A stretch of DNA of 64,000 nucleotides from Glandiceps talaboti (GCF_964340395.1 NC_135558.1:3965001-4029000), one strand, 5' to 3'. Shown: positions 45,686-58,700, counted from the first letter of the stretch. Translations and numbers: made by a program. Notes: a model not told the origin generated them from the sequence alone.

Positions 45686-48409
45686 ATGGCAAAGAGTTCG
45701 CGTAGTACACAGTTCCGATGTGTTAATGTGGATGATTTTGACGAAAACAGATTTCGTGAAGATGAACAAACAGATGATGTCGCTGCTGGACCAGACGAGG
45801 CGGAAGTGACGGGATATCTCAACCAATATCCTTTTCTCTAATATTTTATATTTCAACGTGAGACTTACAGTTCACTTTTCACACAGTATATGATATTATA
45901 TTTTTGTCTAAAAGTAGAGAAATTGGTATAGCCTAATCCTTACGAAAGCACGTGTCAGTAAGTACATGTAAACCATTACATTACTAGCAGAGGCAGAGTC
46001 TGAGAAATCTCAACTACAGGTAGCTAGGTATAAATGGTTACATTGCTACACACGTACACGTACCAGTTACAGAACCTATTACATTTTACTATATCCATCA
46101 CTACAATAACGCAAGTCAACCAAAACAGGTGTAAAGCTATGTGGTTTAAGGTTGAATTTTTCCATATTTTAAAGAGCCTGAGACACCGCCCATATGTGTG
46201 ACAAATGAGAGAGGGAAGGAGGGAGAGTGAGACAGAGACAGACAGACGGACATAGAGGGAGGGAGGGACAGACAGACATAAATAGAGAGAAGGGGACAGA
46301 TACATGTAGACAGACAGACAGGCATGCATGCAGACATTGGTATGTACATGTAAAGGGCACTAGCAAGGTATTGATCCATCCATGCTGGGAAAAGAAAGGA
46401 AATTAGCAGACAGAAGTATTAACTTCACACTGATGAACACTGTACATATACAATTACAAGAGCAGATGTGTAGGCCTAGATGATTTCTTCTCATGATTGA
46501 TTGATTGTTTGTTTTGTTTGTTTTGGGAGGGGGGGCCGGGGAGGGGGAGGGGTCACATGAAGGGCTATGGAGGATGATGGACAAGGACTCATGGAGTGTA
46601 TATCATGTGGGTTTAAGTGTTTGTAGTTTTGAGGTCCTACTTTACAACATAACAAATAGAAGACTGCAAGGCTCTTACAAATACTAATATAATGGTCGAA
46701 TCTACAGTGAAATGTACTCCTGTTTTAACTGAATGTATATGCCATATTTTGTTCTCTTAGTATCCAAAATCTTGTATGTTATTTCCACTACGATTACAAG
46801 TATATGATATCCACTGAAACCATTTTACACATAATGTTGTTATGTTTTGTTGATATTTACCTTAACAAACTGCTTTACAAAGAAAAACATTGATGCTTTA
46901 CATGCTGTTCTTAGAAATCCACCTGTAGGATCTAAAAACCACGCCTCCAAGGTCAGTAATTTCATTCAATTACAGAATGTCGTGATTATTTTGAATATTT
47001 GTACAGCTTTAGGTAGATAACCACTACATAGTTACACCACCTTTTATATATTTCCTGAAGAGCAGGGAAATTTACAATTTGATTGAAATATGAAGTAGGA
47101 ATATCTCTTGATTTCTTTATTTGCAACTATTTCCTTTGTATGTATGTATGTATGTATGTATGTATGTATGTGTACATGTTCATGTCAACTACCAAGTGTG
47201 GACGCTTTATTCTTACTCTCTTACTTGTGTTTAACATTGCAGGATAAAGCCTTCCAATTGGTTTTGAGAGTTCTTTCAGCATTCAAAAGCAGTGAAATGG
47301 AAAATGGAGTGAAACAACTTGACAAAGATACCTTAGATATCCTTATGAAATATCTTTATAAAGGTTTTGAGTGTCCAACAGATAATAGCAGTGCTATTTT
47401 ACTTACATGGCATGAAAAGGTAGGATGTGACTCACTTTCACTCTCCAGTGTTTTTGCTATTAAAGGGGTGTCGGGGATGATCACACAATTTCACACAAGC
47501 TCGATGAACAAAGTCCGTTTGTTAAAGAGGGTCTGGCATCCATTTTAAAAACTTCCACACTTTCAATAATAGCAGGTTCTGTATTTACTACGGAGATGTT
47601 GATAAGATGGTTAAAATGACCGCTAATGTGATACTTGTATACAGTGCTATGTTGCCTGTTAGTGTTTTAGTCTGTTTACCATGTCGTTACATTGTAGTAA
47701 TGTGACTGACCGCTGCGATTTTCACCATTGTTTTAACACCATATACAAATGCGTCGATGTCACTTGTGAATATTCATTTAGGAGGAGGGGGTTTATTTAT
47801 TGAGCTAGTGTGACAATGTACAATCATCCCTTAGTAGTAGTAAGAATCTATCTGTGTTCACTGATAGATAAGAACAATGTTAAGATAGTCAGGAAGATTC
47901 CAGGAGATCTACCAAAGTTTGGAGAGGTTCAAATATCTACATATTTATAAAGTATCTTGACATGACCAAGTTGTGCATGTGTTTACACAACTGTTTATCT
48001 GTTTATTTTCATAAATTGGCAATATTATTTATGCATACATTTCTCAATAAAGTTTACAGTATTCTTTCACATAAAAGTTGTCACAAACTATCACAGATAA
48101 TTCTTATTAGTCAGTGATTTTCACTCCTGGGTAAATGGAAACTAAAAATACTAGCAAAACGCCACATTGTGTATGTGGTCAATGTAGGCCATTGATACTA
48201 TACTTATGTACAATGTAGACCATTGCTGTTTTGATGCCAATTTTAACTTTAATTCACCCCAAGGGGAAATATTACAGAGAAAATGTTGGTGCTTATAAGG
48301 CAAAAATATGAAAAAATCCTTACAATATTTTTTGTCTCTTTTTCAGGCTGTTAGCTCTGGTGGGTTAGGATCTATTGTCAGAGTTTTAACAGATAGGAAA
48401 TCAGTATAA
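45686..48409 (+). CDS. ARPC5: Actin-related protein 2/3 complex subunit 5 (p16-Arc), 4 exons
   Basis: Exons 45686-45825, 46879-46951, 47243-47419 and 48347-48409 give 150 aa (human ARPC5 151). The N-terminal acidic stretch [14 protein letters not shown] and [14 protein letters not shown] lead into [13 protein letters not shown], then [32 protein letters not shown] and a C-terminal [16 protein letters not shown], the ARPC5 signature. ARPC5 is the smallest Arp2/3 subunit and helps tether Arp2 in branched-actin nucleation. Intron 1 is a U12 AT-AC intron; the others are GT-AG. A single invertebrate gene would correspond to both vertebrate ARPC5 and ARPC5L; adjacency to RPL35 matches the ARPC5L locus. 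No close AATAAA follows the stop, so the 3' end is not fixed. Confidence 0.95.
45826..46878 (+). other. U12-type AT-AC (minor spliceosome) intron in ARPC5
   Basis: The exon ends ...CTCAACCA and the intron opens with ATATCCTTTT, a perfect match to the U12 AT-AC donor. Near the 3' end, TACCTTAAC (46858-46866) matches the U12 branch consensus TTCCTTAAC at 8 of 9 positions. The AC acceptor (46877-46878) is 13 nt past the branch A. The join restores the phase-2 codon CAA and the peptide [14 protein letters not shown], which aligns without gaps to human ARPC5 LRQGNMTAALQAAL. No GT donor at this place does so. The ORF otherwise reads on to a stop within four codons. Confidence 0.9.
46525..46552 (+). 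other. G-quadruplex-prone tract in ARPC5 intron 1
   Basis: Five G runs of 3-7 bases with loops of 1-2 bases lie on the sense strand inside the U12 intron, about 330 nt before the branch site. Confidence 0.6.
47138..47172. repeat. (TATG)n microsatellite in ARPC5 intron 2
   Basis: About eight TATG units, 70 bp before the exon 3 acceptor. Confidence 0.9.
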
Positions 48410-49942
48410 AATCAAAAGCAGCCTTCTACCCACAACTACTTTACAGCAACTTTACTCAACAAGAAACAAACAAGTGATTCTTACCAGTGACACTATCCGG
48501 TCATCCGTGTCTTCCAAGATGTCATCGTCAAACCCAGCAATTAGAAACTTTGAAATTTTACACAATTATATGTAGACTGTGTTAATGATATATGGCCTTG
48601 AATTATGGAAAACATTACATTACCCAACATATTGTGTGTTCCTTTAGTCAAGGAATGTTTGGATGGCATGAGCTAATGTCCCAAGTTAAAAAAAAAAATG
48701 ATTGATAGATTGTGTTTTCAGTGCTCTGATTAACAAATAGTGGAAATTTACTCCTCCACAAGGGGAATGAAATTATAGCTGGAACTGATCTTTTGTTTAT
48801 AATTTCTCAGATAATATAATAATGAAGCTCCACAAAGTATAAGTATAAACAAAAGATTGAAACCAGTTATGCAAATTAAGCACCAACTGACACCATATGT
48901 GCAAATTAAGCACCAACTAACAGGGTTTCATTGCACTGAATGTTGTCTGCTAAAAATGTCACATTCACATGTCTTTTTGGGGAAAAGACACTCTTCAAAC
49001 ATTTTTCCTGTGTTTTAAAGCAGTTTCAGTTACACTTTCACTGTCTGGTGAAATCAAAGCTGTTTGGTGAAATGAAAATGTTAAATTATCGGTTTGAAAG
49101 TTTACCATTCTGTTTCGTAAGATTTGGATGGACACTGAGCACATTTACCTAGTTTCATTTTTTTTGCTACTATTTGATAAATATCACACCAGATTTTTGA
49201 ATCACATTGGAATATTGATATGTACATTTCAGTCATGTTTGTTTCTCTGTTCTTATATCATACACAAGGAAAGCATCTCATTTTATCTCTCCTGGATATG
49301 TGAAGTTCATGAATTAGGGGTTTAGAAATCTTATGATTTTGGAGGGGAGGGGGGGGGGGGTTCAAAGGTGAAAATAGATGTAATTTGTAAATATAAACAA
49401 CAGTAGGCATGGTTTATAACTGAAGAGAACACTTCATAATTCTACATGTACTTATGTAGACAGGATTTGTAGAAAAGCTGTAAGCAGCTTGTACACTAGT
49501 AACCATGGCAACTGATATGACATTGCCAGCAAGCTGGGAATGTACAACTTCTGGATGCCTCAAGTTAGACCAAATTGGAGGGGAGGATTTAAGTGTTGTG
49601 AGCAGTAGTTCCATACAATTTTAGTTTGCTGTTCTATTCAGAATCAGTCAGTAGCTGAATCAATAACAACTATTCCGATAGTAGAAAGGAACTTGTAGAG
49701 TTGCAGATTTGCCATTGACTTTTGTTTTTGAAAGTTCTATTTTGCCATATGTATTTATAGCTTGCAATGTGCTTTATGTAGGAATCTACATATATTGGAG
49801 TAATTCACCAGTACATGTGTTGAACTTGACTGTAAAGTATATCACTAGGGCATCCTTGTCATCCATTCCCCTTGTCTGATCTAACAGTCTAGTGTTGAAC
49901 TACCATGATAGATTTGTAGTTGTGGATACACCACATTGGTGT
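48410..49942. other. Downstream of ARPC5, no further gene seen
   Basis: Probably contains the ARPC5 3' UTR. The open frames at 48940-49152 and 49128-49325 lack recognisable domains. A short direct repeat (gcaaattaagcaccaact) occurs at about 48873 and 48901. Confidence 0.5.
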
Positions 49943-50191
49943 AATAGGGAACTTGCAATCCAAACTGAGCATGCTCAGATGCAAAGGACTATGGGATTAT
50001 CTGTGGTTATCGTAATACCTAATCTGGAGCTACTGATAAAATTAACCTCCCACAAAGATCAGGGTGACTATGAATTGATCATTCATGGTTATAAACAATG
50101 TATCAATATTGTTTACAATGCTAATTGATTAGTTATTATCACATTTCCCATGATGCAACATTCAGCATGGTGGGTTTGCAAGTACCCTATT
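49943..50191. mobile_element. MITE family 2, copy B
   Basis: Inverted, full-length second copy of the 249-bp element at 17343-17591. It has the terminal repeat aatagggaacttgcaa at the left and ttgcaagtaccctatt at the right. The two copies differ by scattered substitutions only, so this is a coherent family of fixed length. Confidence 0.8.
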
Positions 50192-50572
50192 GACAGCAAT
50201 GTAGAGCACAATGTAATGACTGGTATAAGTTTGGAGGAGAATAATAGATCCCCAAATACAGTCATACTGTGAACCGGGACACTTTTGCTGCTGAAGACTT
50301 ATTTTGACTTTTTTGCTGGAAAACAAAAATGCAAACATAAGTAGTGACTAAAATGCCTTCATGTACATTAAGACAATTATGTACCATTCTGATAATTAGT
50401 AACAATTAATCTTTGAGAACTAGCTGAAGACTGAAATCACAAAATTTTCTAGTAGTGAAAATATCTAGGTTTACAGTATTGCAGGTATGGCTAATACATC
50501 TTCAAGTATGAAATCCCATTGATCTTGCACATGCTATTTCATCATTTATCAGTAAATGTATTTTCTTCATAG

Positions 50573-50621
<49 letters not shown>

Positions 50622-51656
50622 CGATGCCTTTCATTATTGATAATGATATGATTGATAGTGAAAATGTATCGTGAATGTTTCTTAGATTCAGTTTTGATTG
50701 TTTGTTTGTTTGCATCAAGAGGAAAAAAAGCCGTAGTTCAGTGCTGAATGTATGGGGTTGTGAATCAAATAGTATTTTTTGTTAAATAATACAGAAGACT
50801 TAAGAATAATTACAGAATCTTTTTGATCTAAACTGTAGTGAAATCTTTCACCCAGTATATTTCACTTATTTTGTTCCTTTGATGCCTTCTAGATTCCAAG
50901 TTTAGAAAAATCTTTCATTTTGAGGAAAATATTTTTCTGGTGCTGTCATATTTCAAAGATGAGAAAAATTGTGTGTGTAATCAACAAGAAGATAGCATGA
51001 TTATTGAGTACTTTACTTGTACCATTTACTGCTACACAGTGTAATTAGAAATTGGAGAAAAACACAAATAAATCATTTCATGTAACTTGTGTTTGTTGTT
51101 TAATATTGAATATTTGCTTATACAGTATAGGTCATTAAAGACCCATTATTCAATACCAGATTCTTGGACCAGTGCTCTTGAATGATGATTTCTTTCAAAG
51201 GTGGTCTAGTCTAGAAGCTATCTGTAAGCTGATTTTCCCTCCACATCTAGTCAAATGAATATATTATAATCTACTAAATCTGGCTTAGTCTACTGTTGGG
51301 GAAAGGGTAGACAATGCATGTAATCAATTACACAATGACAGGCAGTTGTAATTGGTTACCTCCATTCAGTCTACTACAAACTCAAACTCAGCCTCCTTGT
51401 TTTAAAGTAAGTCAAGGTGTTGGAAGTAAGGATGGTGTTGGTGGTAAGAATGGTACATTATTTGACATAAACCTTTTCGACTAAACTGAGAGGTCAGAGA
51501 ATATCAAACCTGGATATTACTTCTAGACGAAACTTGGCTATACATGTATACTCAACTGTCATGGACCTCACTTCTGGTTCAAAATTTGATTCCAAACAGT
51601 GCTCCGAGAAGGCAAAATATATAACATGTCTTTCTGATACATGCAGCACCAGTATG
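50192..51656. other. Intergenic DNA with (CAA)n tract
   Basis: About 49 bp of CAA repeat at 50573-50621. No gene is seen in the rest. Confidence 0.5.
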
Positions 51657-52439
51657 ATAGTCCAGTCAATCTAGCGGAAATTAGGCCGAACCAGGACATA
51701 ATTGCAACAGAAATAATGTTAGCACATCTTGCTCAGAATTTTATGCTGAATAATAATTTTAAAGCATGTATTGATAACAGCTCAGAATAGTAAGGGGCCT
51801 TTAAAAGCCTCAATGGCTTCCTACCCCATGTAAATTCAAGGTAAATTCATGGTAAAGTTTGTTTGAGCAAATGACAAACTTTATAAAAAGACAACAAAGG
51901 CGTTCTACTCTATTAGAAAATTCATCACTTTGTCCACTGATATAAACATTCCAACATGGATCAAATTTTTTTATCACACTATTAGACCCATACTAACATA
52001 TGGTTATGAAATTTGGGGAGTAGAGAAATACACTGATAAAACACCAATAGAGAAACTAAACAGCAAATTATACGAAATGTTTTCCAAGTTAACTCATGCA
52101 GCAAATTATGTTAATAACATAATGGTGAAATACTGGCATAGAGTGTATGAAAGAAGAAAACAACCCTATTGATGAGGCTGTCATATATAACATAGTTAAC
52201 AAAACAGCCTGGCTACTGCTCTACAAACCATAAGTGGATCTGAGAACATAGAAAATTACTGGAATAATGGAAATGGACATAACATGAAATTATGCTAATT
52301 AATAGAAAATCTCAATTTTCACCATATTCCACCCCTTAGATTTTTCTAGACTTTTGATATGTTGTTCAGCAAAAAAATTCTGAGTAAGATGCACGAAAAA
52401 TAATTTATGTCTGAGTCAACCTTATTTTGACTGGACTAT
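51657..52439. mobile_element. Non-autonomous element with ~100-bp terminal inverted repeats, interrupted by a LINE piece
   Basis: The left end begins atagtccagtcaa and the right end is its inverse, ttgactggactat. The inverted similarity continues inward for about 100 bp: gcacatcttgctcagaattt on the left matches the reverse of aattctgagtaagatgcac on the right. The centre (about 51790-52300) is unrelated to the ends and holds a LINE reverse-transcriptase remnant, so one element appears nested in another. Confidence 0.6.
51867..52172 (+). mobile_element. LINE reverse-transcriptase C-terminal remnant
   Basis: An open frame of about 101 codons reads KLYKKTTKAFYSIRKFI, then HTIRPILTYGYEIWG, IEKLNSKLYEMF and VKYWHRVYE. 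This is the thumb region after the RT palm of CR1/L2-like non-LTR elements, whose usual form is KPILLYGSEIWG followed by a KYW motif. The palm (YADD box) and endonuclease are absent, so this is a 5'-truncated, dead fragment. The family is not resolved beyond a CR1/L2-like clade. Confidence 0.75.
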
Positions 52440-52687
52440 AATATTCGTATAAAGTTATACTCCTATATTGGAAAAATGAACAAACAATTGTAATGTGGAA
52501 CTTTTGGAGAAGAAAAACTGTGCACCATGCTATGTGCAGAAAGTTCATTCATTTGAACACCAACATGTGGAGGGTCTATGATTTGAATGAGAAAATTGCG
52601 CCAACGACATTGCGCCCTCTAACACTACAAAAAAATATTGTGTCGTTTTTTCTCACCTGAAATTTTAAACGTCAGTTTCATTTGAAC

Positions 52688-52708
52688 AAAATGGCGGTCT
52701 CCCACTGA
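52688..52708 (+). promoter_or_regulatory. YY1/TISU-like motif with a 5-codon uORF ahead of SAPCD2
   Basis: AAAATGGCGG at 52688-52697 matches YY1. Its ATG (52691) opens a frame MAVSH that stops at 52708, 73 bp before the SAPCD2 start. If transcription begins upstream, this is a short uORF; if it begins within the motif, it is a core promoter element. Confidence 0.4.
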
Positions 52709-52781
52709 GCGAGTCGTGCGTGATAGCACAAGTTTTTATTCGCAGTTACATTATTTTAGATCGACAGAGAAAACCGTCAAA

Positions 52782-55700
52782 ATGTCGTCAAAGACTTCCA
52801 AGGTGAATCCGGGATCCACACTTGATAATCTACCTAGGAGCTTTGTGTCATCGCTAAGAATTCTGTTTGACATTTTGGACGAGGAAAGTCGTGGAACGGT
52901 TTTGCTGTCTGATATTGAATGCAGGTGGAACGGTGATGATGATATACAGGGGTTACCAACCGGCGTACTAGAATCGCTCAGAAAAGTTGCACCGAAGAGT
53001 GGACTGCTTAGTTTTGAACGGTTTTGTGCAGGATTGAAAATAGCCCTGCTAAGAAGTAGATCGGATTCAAATTTGAAAAGACCATTGACGGCTACGACGG
53101 TTGTCAACAGTCGATCTAAAGCACAACATGACGAACACTCGGAACAGCAGGAAACAGTGCGTGGACGGAGTGTTAGCATGTCTCACTTGGAAAGACGTTT
53201 ACAAAACGGAGAAAAAAACAGTACTACCGAACAAATACAGCAAAGAAATTCTAAACCTGTGCCTTATTCGGGACCATACCAAAATGGACCTTCAAATAAT
53301 AAAAATACGATTGCTGATGCACTGAGAAATTGGCAAAAAGAGCAATTGTTGAGAACAGCTGGTAGCCGGGATCCAGGTGACGGCAGATCATCAAACTATG
53401 AAAATCCCACGGGTAAGAGGGAAGAAGGTAAGTTTTAATCAATATACGACATCAACAATGTATTTCATTTAAAACATTGTAAAGCTGTTTGAAAAGTTAA
53501 AAATTCCAACGTCCACACCTCGTTTAGATTTTATCAATGTCCGTTGTGTGATGACTTTCTGTACCCACTTACAAAATACAACACTCTTATATTGAAGAAG
53601 TCTGTGTGGTATTTCAAACACAGGAAATGAGGTTGTCGGTTCACTTCAGAGAATGTGACGTTCGTTTCTATTTATAAATATTTGTAAGATTATGTGTTTA
53701 TATATAGTGTAAGCATGTTTATTTGATTTAGTAGTACTAGTAGTGCATATTTATATTCTGACACGATCAGGCAAGTGGAATTGTAGTTAGCAGTTTCACT
53801 AATTTAAGTAATTATTGTAATTTTCTTTGCAACAAATTGAAATACTAGTATTAAATTCATGGTTTGACCACTTGTACCATACAACTTTTTACATCAGTAA
53901 ACACAACATCAGTAATTTTTTAACAGTTTGAATTCATGTAATATTTGTCGTGTATTCATACTTGTCGATTATAGAGGTGGCTTTATAAAGTTTTAATTGA
54001 TTTTTTAGTACTGAGTACCGAGTACCGAAAGTTACTGTTATTTATACTAGTATACTTTCAATGTGTTTCAGTTTTTTTTTGAAAGGTCTTAGTTAAGGTA
54101 TAACAATGCATTGAAAGTAGGTAAATAAAGTAGACATACAAACAAACACATGTAAATAATAGAAAAGTGAAGCACAACCCAATGAACCTTCATAGAAATG
54201 TGGCCTTTGGAAAGTTCTCACCATAGTGAATGTTGTGGGCATTGTTGACGATATACATAACAATAGCTATGACATAGTTTAATGATCAAATTACACAGTC
54301 TGTAGTGTACCATAAAAGGTCTACACACAGACTGCCAAAGTTAACAACCCTGCCTGATAAATCATAATCTGGAGATTTGACAAGACGCCAGACTGCTGCA
54401 CACAATCACATTAGTGTTATGGTGGTCCAGAGTTTTTACTCAGATCATTTCGAAATTAGAGAAGAATATTTTTAAAAAAAACTTGAACATAATTTCCGAT
54501 TTTGTGAAAAATGTCTTGCATGTTTTCCAGTCATCAAGAAAACTTGGATCTCCAAGATTTTTGTACTGAGCAAACACTGAAAAGTATATTGCCTCCTTTG
54601 GCCTTTTTGTGAAAATTCAAACTTTTTGAAGCCAAATGTGAACAAAATCCCCCCCCCCCCCAAAAAAAAAAAAAAAAAAAAAAAAAATGTTGAGAATAAT
54701 AATGATTTTAGAACAGTGTTACTGTATTGGTTCGTATCACAGTGCATTATAATTAAAAAACTGCTAAAAATTAAATCTAAATGTCTGTACAGAATCATTT
54801 AACAATCAGAATGTGTTAATGTTTACAGATAATAACACACATTGAATGTTATTTGTTGGACTCCATGATATTTAGTTACAGTTATAGAATTAACAGAACA
54901 ATCAGTGTTTCACAGGTTCACTGGTCTAGAAAGAGCTCACTACTAATAATACTATTGTTGGCCTAGGTTAAGAATATTCATTGGTAGCTATTCAGGCATG
55001 TGTCGTAAGTAGCTGAAATCGGCTGAGCCTAGAGCTTAGTTGGGGATGACATGAAGTGAATGGGTAAATCAATAGTAATAATGCATTAGATAAAAACCAA
55101 GCTTTGATAGATATTTAAATCATCGACACCAAATCGGCTTGGGATGATAGCCAATTAGTAATTATTACCGCAGTAAGAAGTTATAGCTGAAAATGACATG
55201 TTATCCTCTTTGTGTTTTACATTTTACTATTGAAATAACAAAGTGTACTATTAGCAACTTAAAAAACTAACAATTCAATGGTAGTGTTATGACTATGTAG
55301 ACTAGTAGTAATTACTTTTATTAGCTTTTAACTTTTTCAATAATCCATGATTTTTTTGCATTTTGTACCTCTATTTGCATAACTAGAGAACCTCGTTTAC
55401 TGTCACCAGATGTTACTTTTACCACTGCATGTAAAATTGCCAAAAAAAAAATTAGAATTAAATTGTACAATGTTTGACCCTGTTTTATTGATGACATGTG
55501 TCAGTGTTATTTTCCCACAGTAATGTACAAATATATGCCTGCTTATTTTCCTTTTGTACTATTTGTGATCTCAGTTTCAAATATTTGGTAATTATTTTAA
55601 CAACAATTGCAACATCAGTGGTAAGCCTGCCTGGGAACAGGCCCAGTCTGTGGATGAGATGGGGATAATACAAGACAGGACAAGTTAAATTTTATAAATA

Positions 55701-58700
55701 AAGTAAAAAAAAATAATACTGAAAATTGCATGGTAGAACAAAAAAGTTGTTGTTTAAAATTCAAATTTACACCCCCATTATTTTGTTTCATTTTACTTTG
55801 AGCCTTCATAATTCTCTGCTCTTATTAGAAATAAATTAATAAGGAATGTGTTTTAGTGTTGTGACATAGAAACAAAGCGTTTAAAAGGTTATTTTTTAAA
55901 TATATTCTGTACCCCATAATTCATCAAAACAAGCGGATAGTTATTTTTACTTTAATTTTAATTCATATAAGAAATGACATGGTATTGTGGTACATAACTC
56001 AGTATGCAAATCCTATTGTGAGACCTATCAGACCTATCAAATTGTGAAGAGAAATCATCCATCATCCAGTTGTTGTTGTTTGAAATTCTATTAATTTTGA
56101 AATGATATATAATGAAGACACTGATTTCAACAAAATTAAAATTCAGTGCCTGAGGGGATGCTCCAGCTTTCTGTATCAGTTTTACTTGGTACAACTGTAC
56201 TGAGGGTAATGTCATTGATTAAACCAATACACTGTATACTTTGAGATAATATGTATGCGTACTAAAAGTGCTGGTATAAAAAATGCAGGTGTGTGTTATT
56301 AATACATTTATGTCTATAATATTGCAATCTGGGAGTATGTTTTTAAAAATGATGTTTGTATTAATAATTATCAACATTTAACAAAATATTTGCAGTTAAT
56401 AATTACACAGAAAGATAGTGTTTATTTTGTTCATCATATGCTACTGTTATTGCCATCAAAAAGACATTTTACAAATGTAATAATGTCTTTCACTATTCAG
56501 CAATTCTCATTGCTCTAATTTGTTTGTCTTAATCACAAAAAAAAGGGAAATGTGAAAACATTTATGTTAATAGCTCCTTACACCAATACATTAGCTTGGT
56601 AAGACAATATTATCATACATCCCAACTGTGATCACAACACAATTAGTGTTTGTTACTAATGGATATGTTATTTCCATGGAAACAATGATTTACTATTAAT
56701 CTATGTTTTTTAAGTAACCATAATTTCCACCTTGAATGTTGATGTAGTGGGTCTCAAGAGTATTGGAAGTTTTTCGGTTCTCTATTTTACTTACATACGT
56801 ACAAGTTAAAACGCAATCCCAAAATCTCTGCCTTGTTCCCTTAAAATTGCAATTTTTTGGCTGCTTTCACTTCTTTTAAATTGAAGAAACAGTAATATTT
56901 TGGGTATGTTTTTCTTTTTTTAAAGAAATAAATAAACACACTTGGTATTATTGTTCTGAAATAATGTCCAACCCCGGGGATGGGGATGGGGTGGGGGTGG
57001 GGGGAGGTTACATGTCAATACAAATATACCATGGCCACATTTTAGTTGAAAAGAAACAGCAAGTGTTATACTCTTAAGGACTTGAGAAACAATAGAGTTA
57101 GGTTTGCCATCACTCATTGTTTGCCTTTGTGTTGTGAATTACCCTCGGAAGGTAACATTACTGTAATGCAACAAGACAAAGTTACAGTCAGAAGGACAAG
57201 GTTTTGAAAGACAAAAACAGAAGGCTGTGAAGAACCAACAGGGAATGATAAATTAGTGTTCCCTGTGGTATAGTAGTCATTCAACAAGTTACTGATTAAT
57301 TAAACAATCTAGAAAAGAGGATGTAAACTAGACAATGAATGATACTTAAAGTCAAGGATAAAGTTTGTAAAGAGAAAAAAACAATAGAGTGTGATCTAAC
57401 AAACCACTATCATAGTGGTTAGGTTTGCTAAATAATGCCTACATTGTATATGTGTAAAGTGATTTGTGGTCACCATAGCCTGGAATCCATGATGTGGATG
57501 GGGGTTTTGAATTCATTATGTCTCCATCACAGATTGAGAAATCACAAATCCACAATCACCTGGATTCTAGGCTATGGTCACCAGTGCTTTTCAGTCAAAC
57601 AACATGACACCAATTCAAAATCTAACAAATGGAAAACAAATTTGAAAACAAAAACAACAACAAAAACACGACATGACATTTTATTGTTGGTTCTAATAGA
57701 CTAGTCATACAGCATACAGCACGTGTAGTGATTCAATAATCTAACAAACAAATGGAATAGATTTGAAAACAAAAACGATAATAACTACATGTACATGACA
57801 TTTTATCGTTGGTTGTAATAGACGTATAGTCATCATTGCATAGCTTGTAACTTAGATTCTATGTCATATATGTAAATGTTGTTATCTGTTTTATTTTTCA
57901 ATATGTTGTACATTCCAAAGTATAAGAATATCCTTTGACAGGTTACTGTATTACCAGTATAGGAGTGTGTTAAATGATGAAATAAATTGTGAACAATACA
58001 AATTGTACTTTAAAGTGGCCATATGGATGAGGATTGGGTATTTATGTTGGATTTTTAATTCATAAAACAGTTTTATCATGGCTTCGTACATGTAAAATCA
58101 ATGTGAAACAACATAGACTAAGTCTGTGTTTGTACTATTTGTAGCTCAATTCAGTGCAAAAAGCTCAACAGTGTGTAAAAAGTTTGTCATTGTACGTACA
58201 ATAACAAAGATTTTACATATTTATCAATCTCCTGTAATTTATTGAGTTACAACCAAGTATTTGGGATATGTTGTTTCATATTGATATTTCAAGTAGGACG
58301 CCATGATAACATTGTCTTATAAATTAAAAATCCAAAATAAATACCCAATCCTCATCCATATGGCCACTTTAATATAATAATAGGCATGTGATATTCCTCG
58401 AGAGATTTTCCAATATTCTTTTGACTTTTTAAATTGTGTACTGAGACTTGCATTTACTAGTTATATTTGTATAGCCTCAGATAGACTAACATTTGTATGT
58501 TTCTCTTAGATTATGACAAGTTTGGTTCTTTTCTGTTCTTGGAGTACAAATGTATTTGTTTACAGTATTTTTTGAATTTCAAGCCATGGAGGATTCTATG
58601 ATGACAGTGACAATGTCCATATTACAATGTATGTTGTTGTTGTCTTGTCTAATATTTAGCTGGTAGAAATGTTGTTGGTATCAGGATAGGCAGGTCAGCT

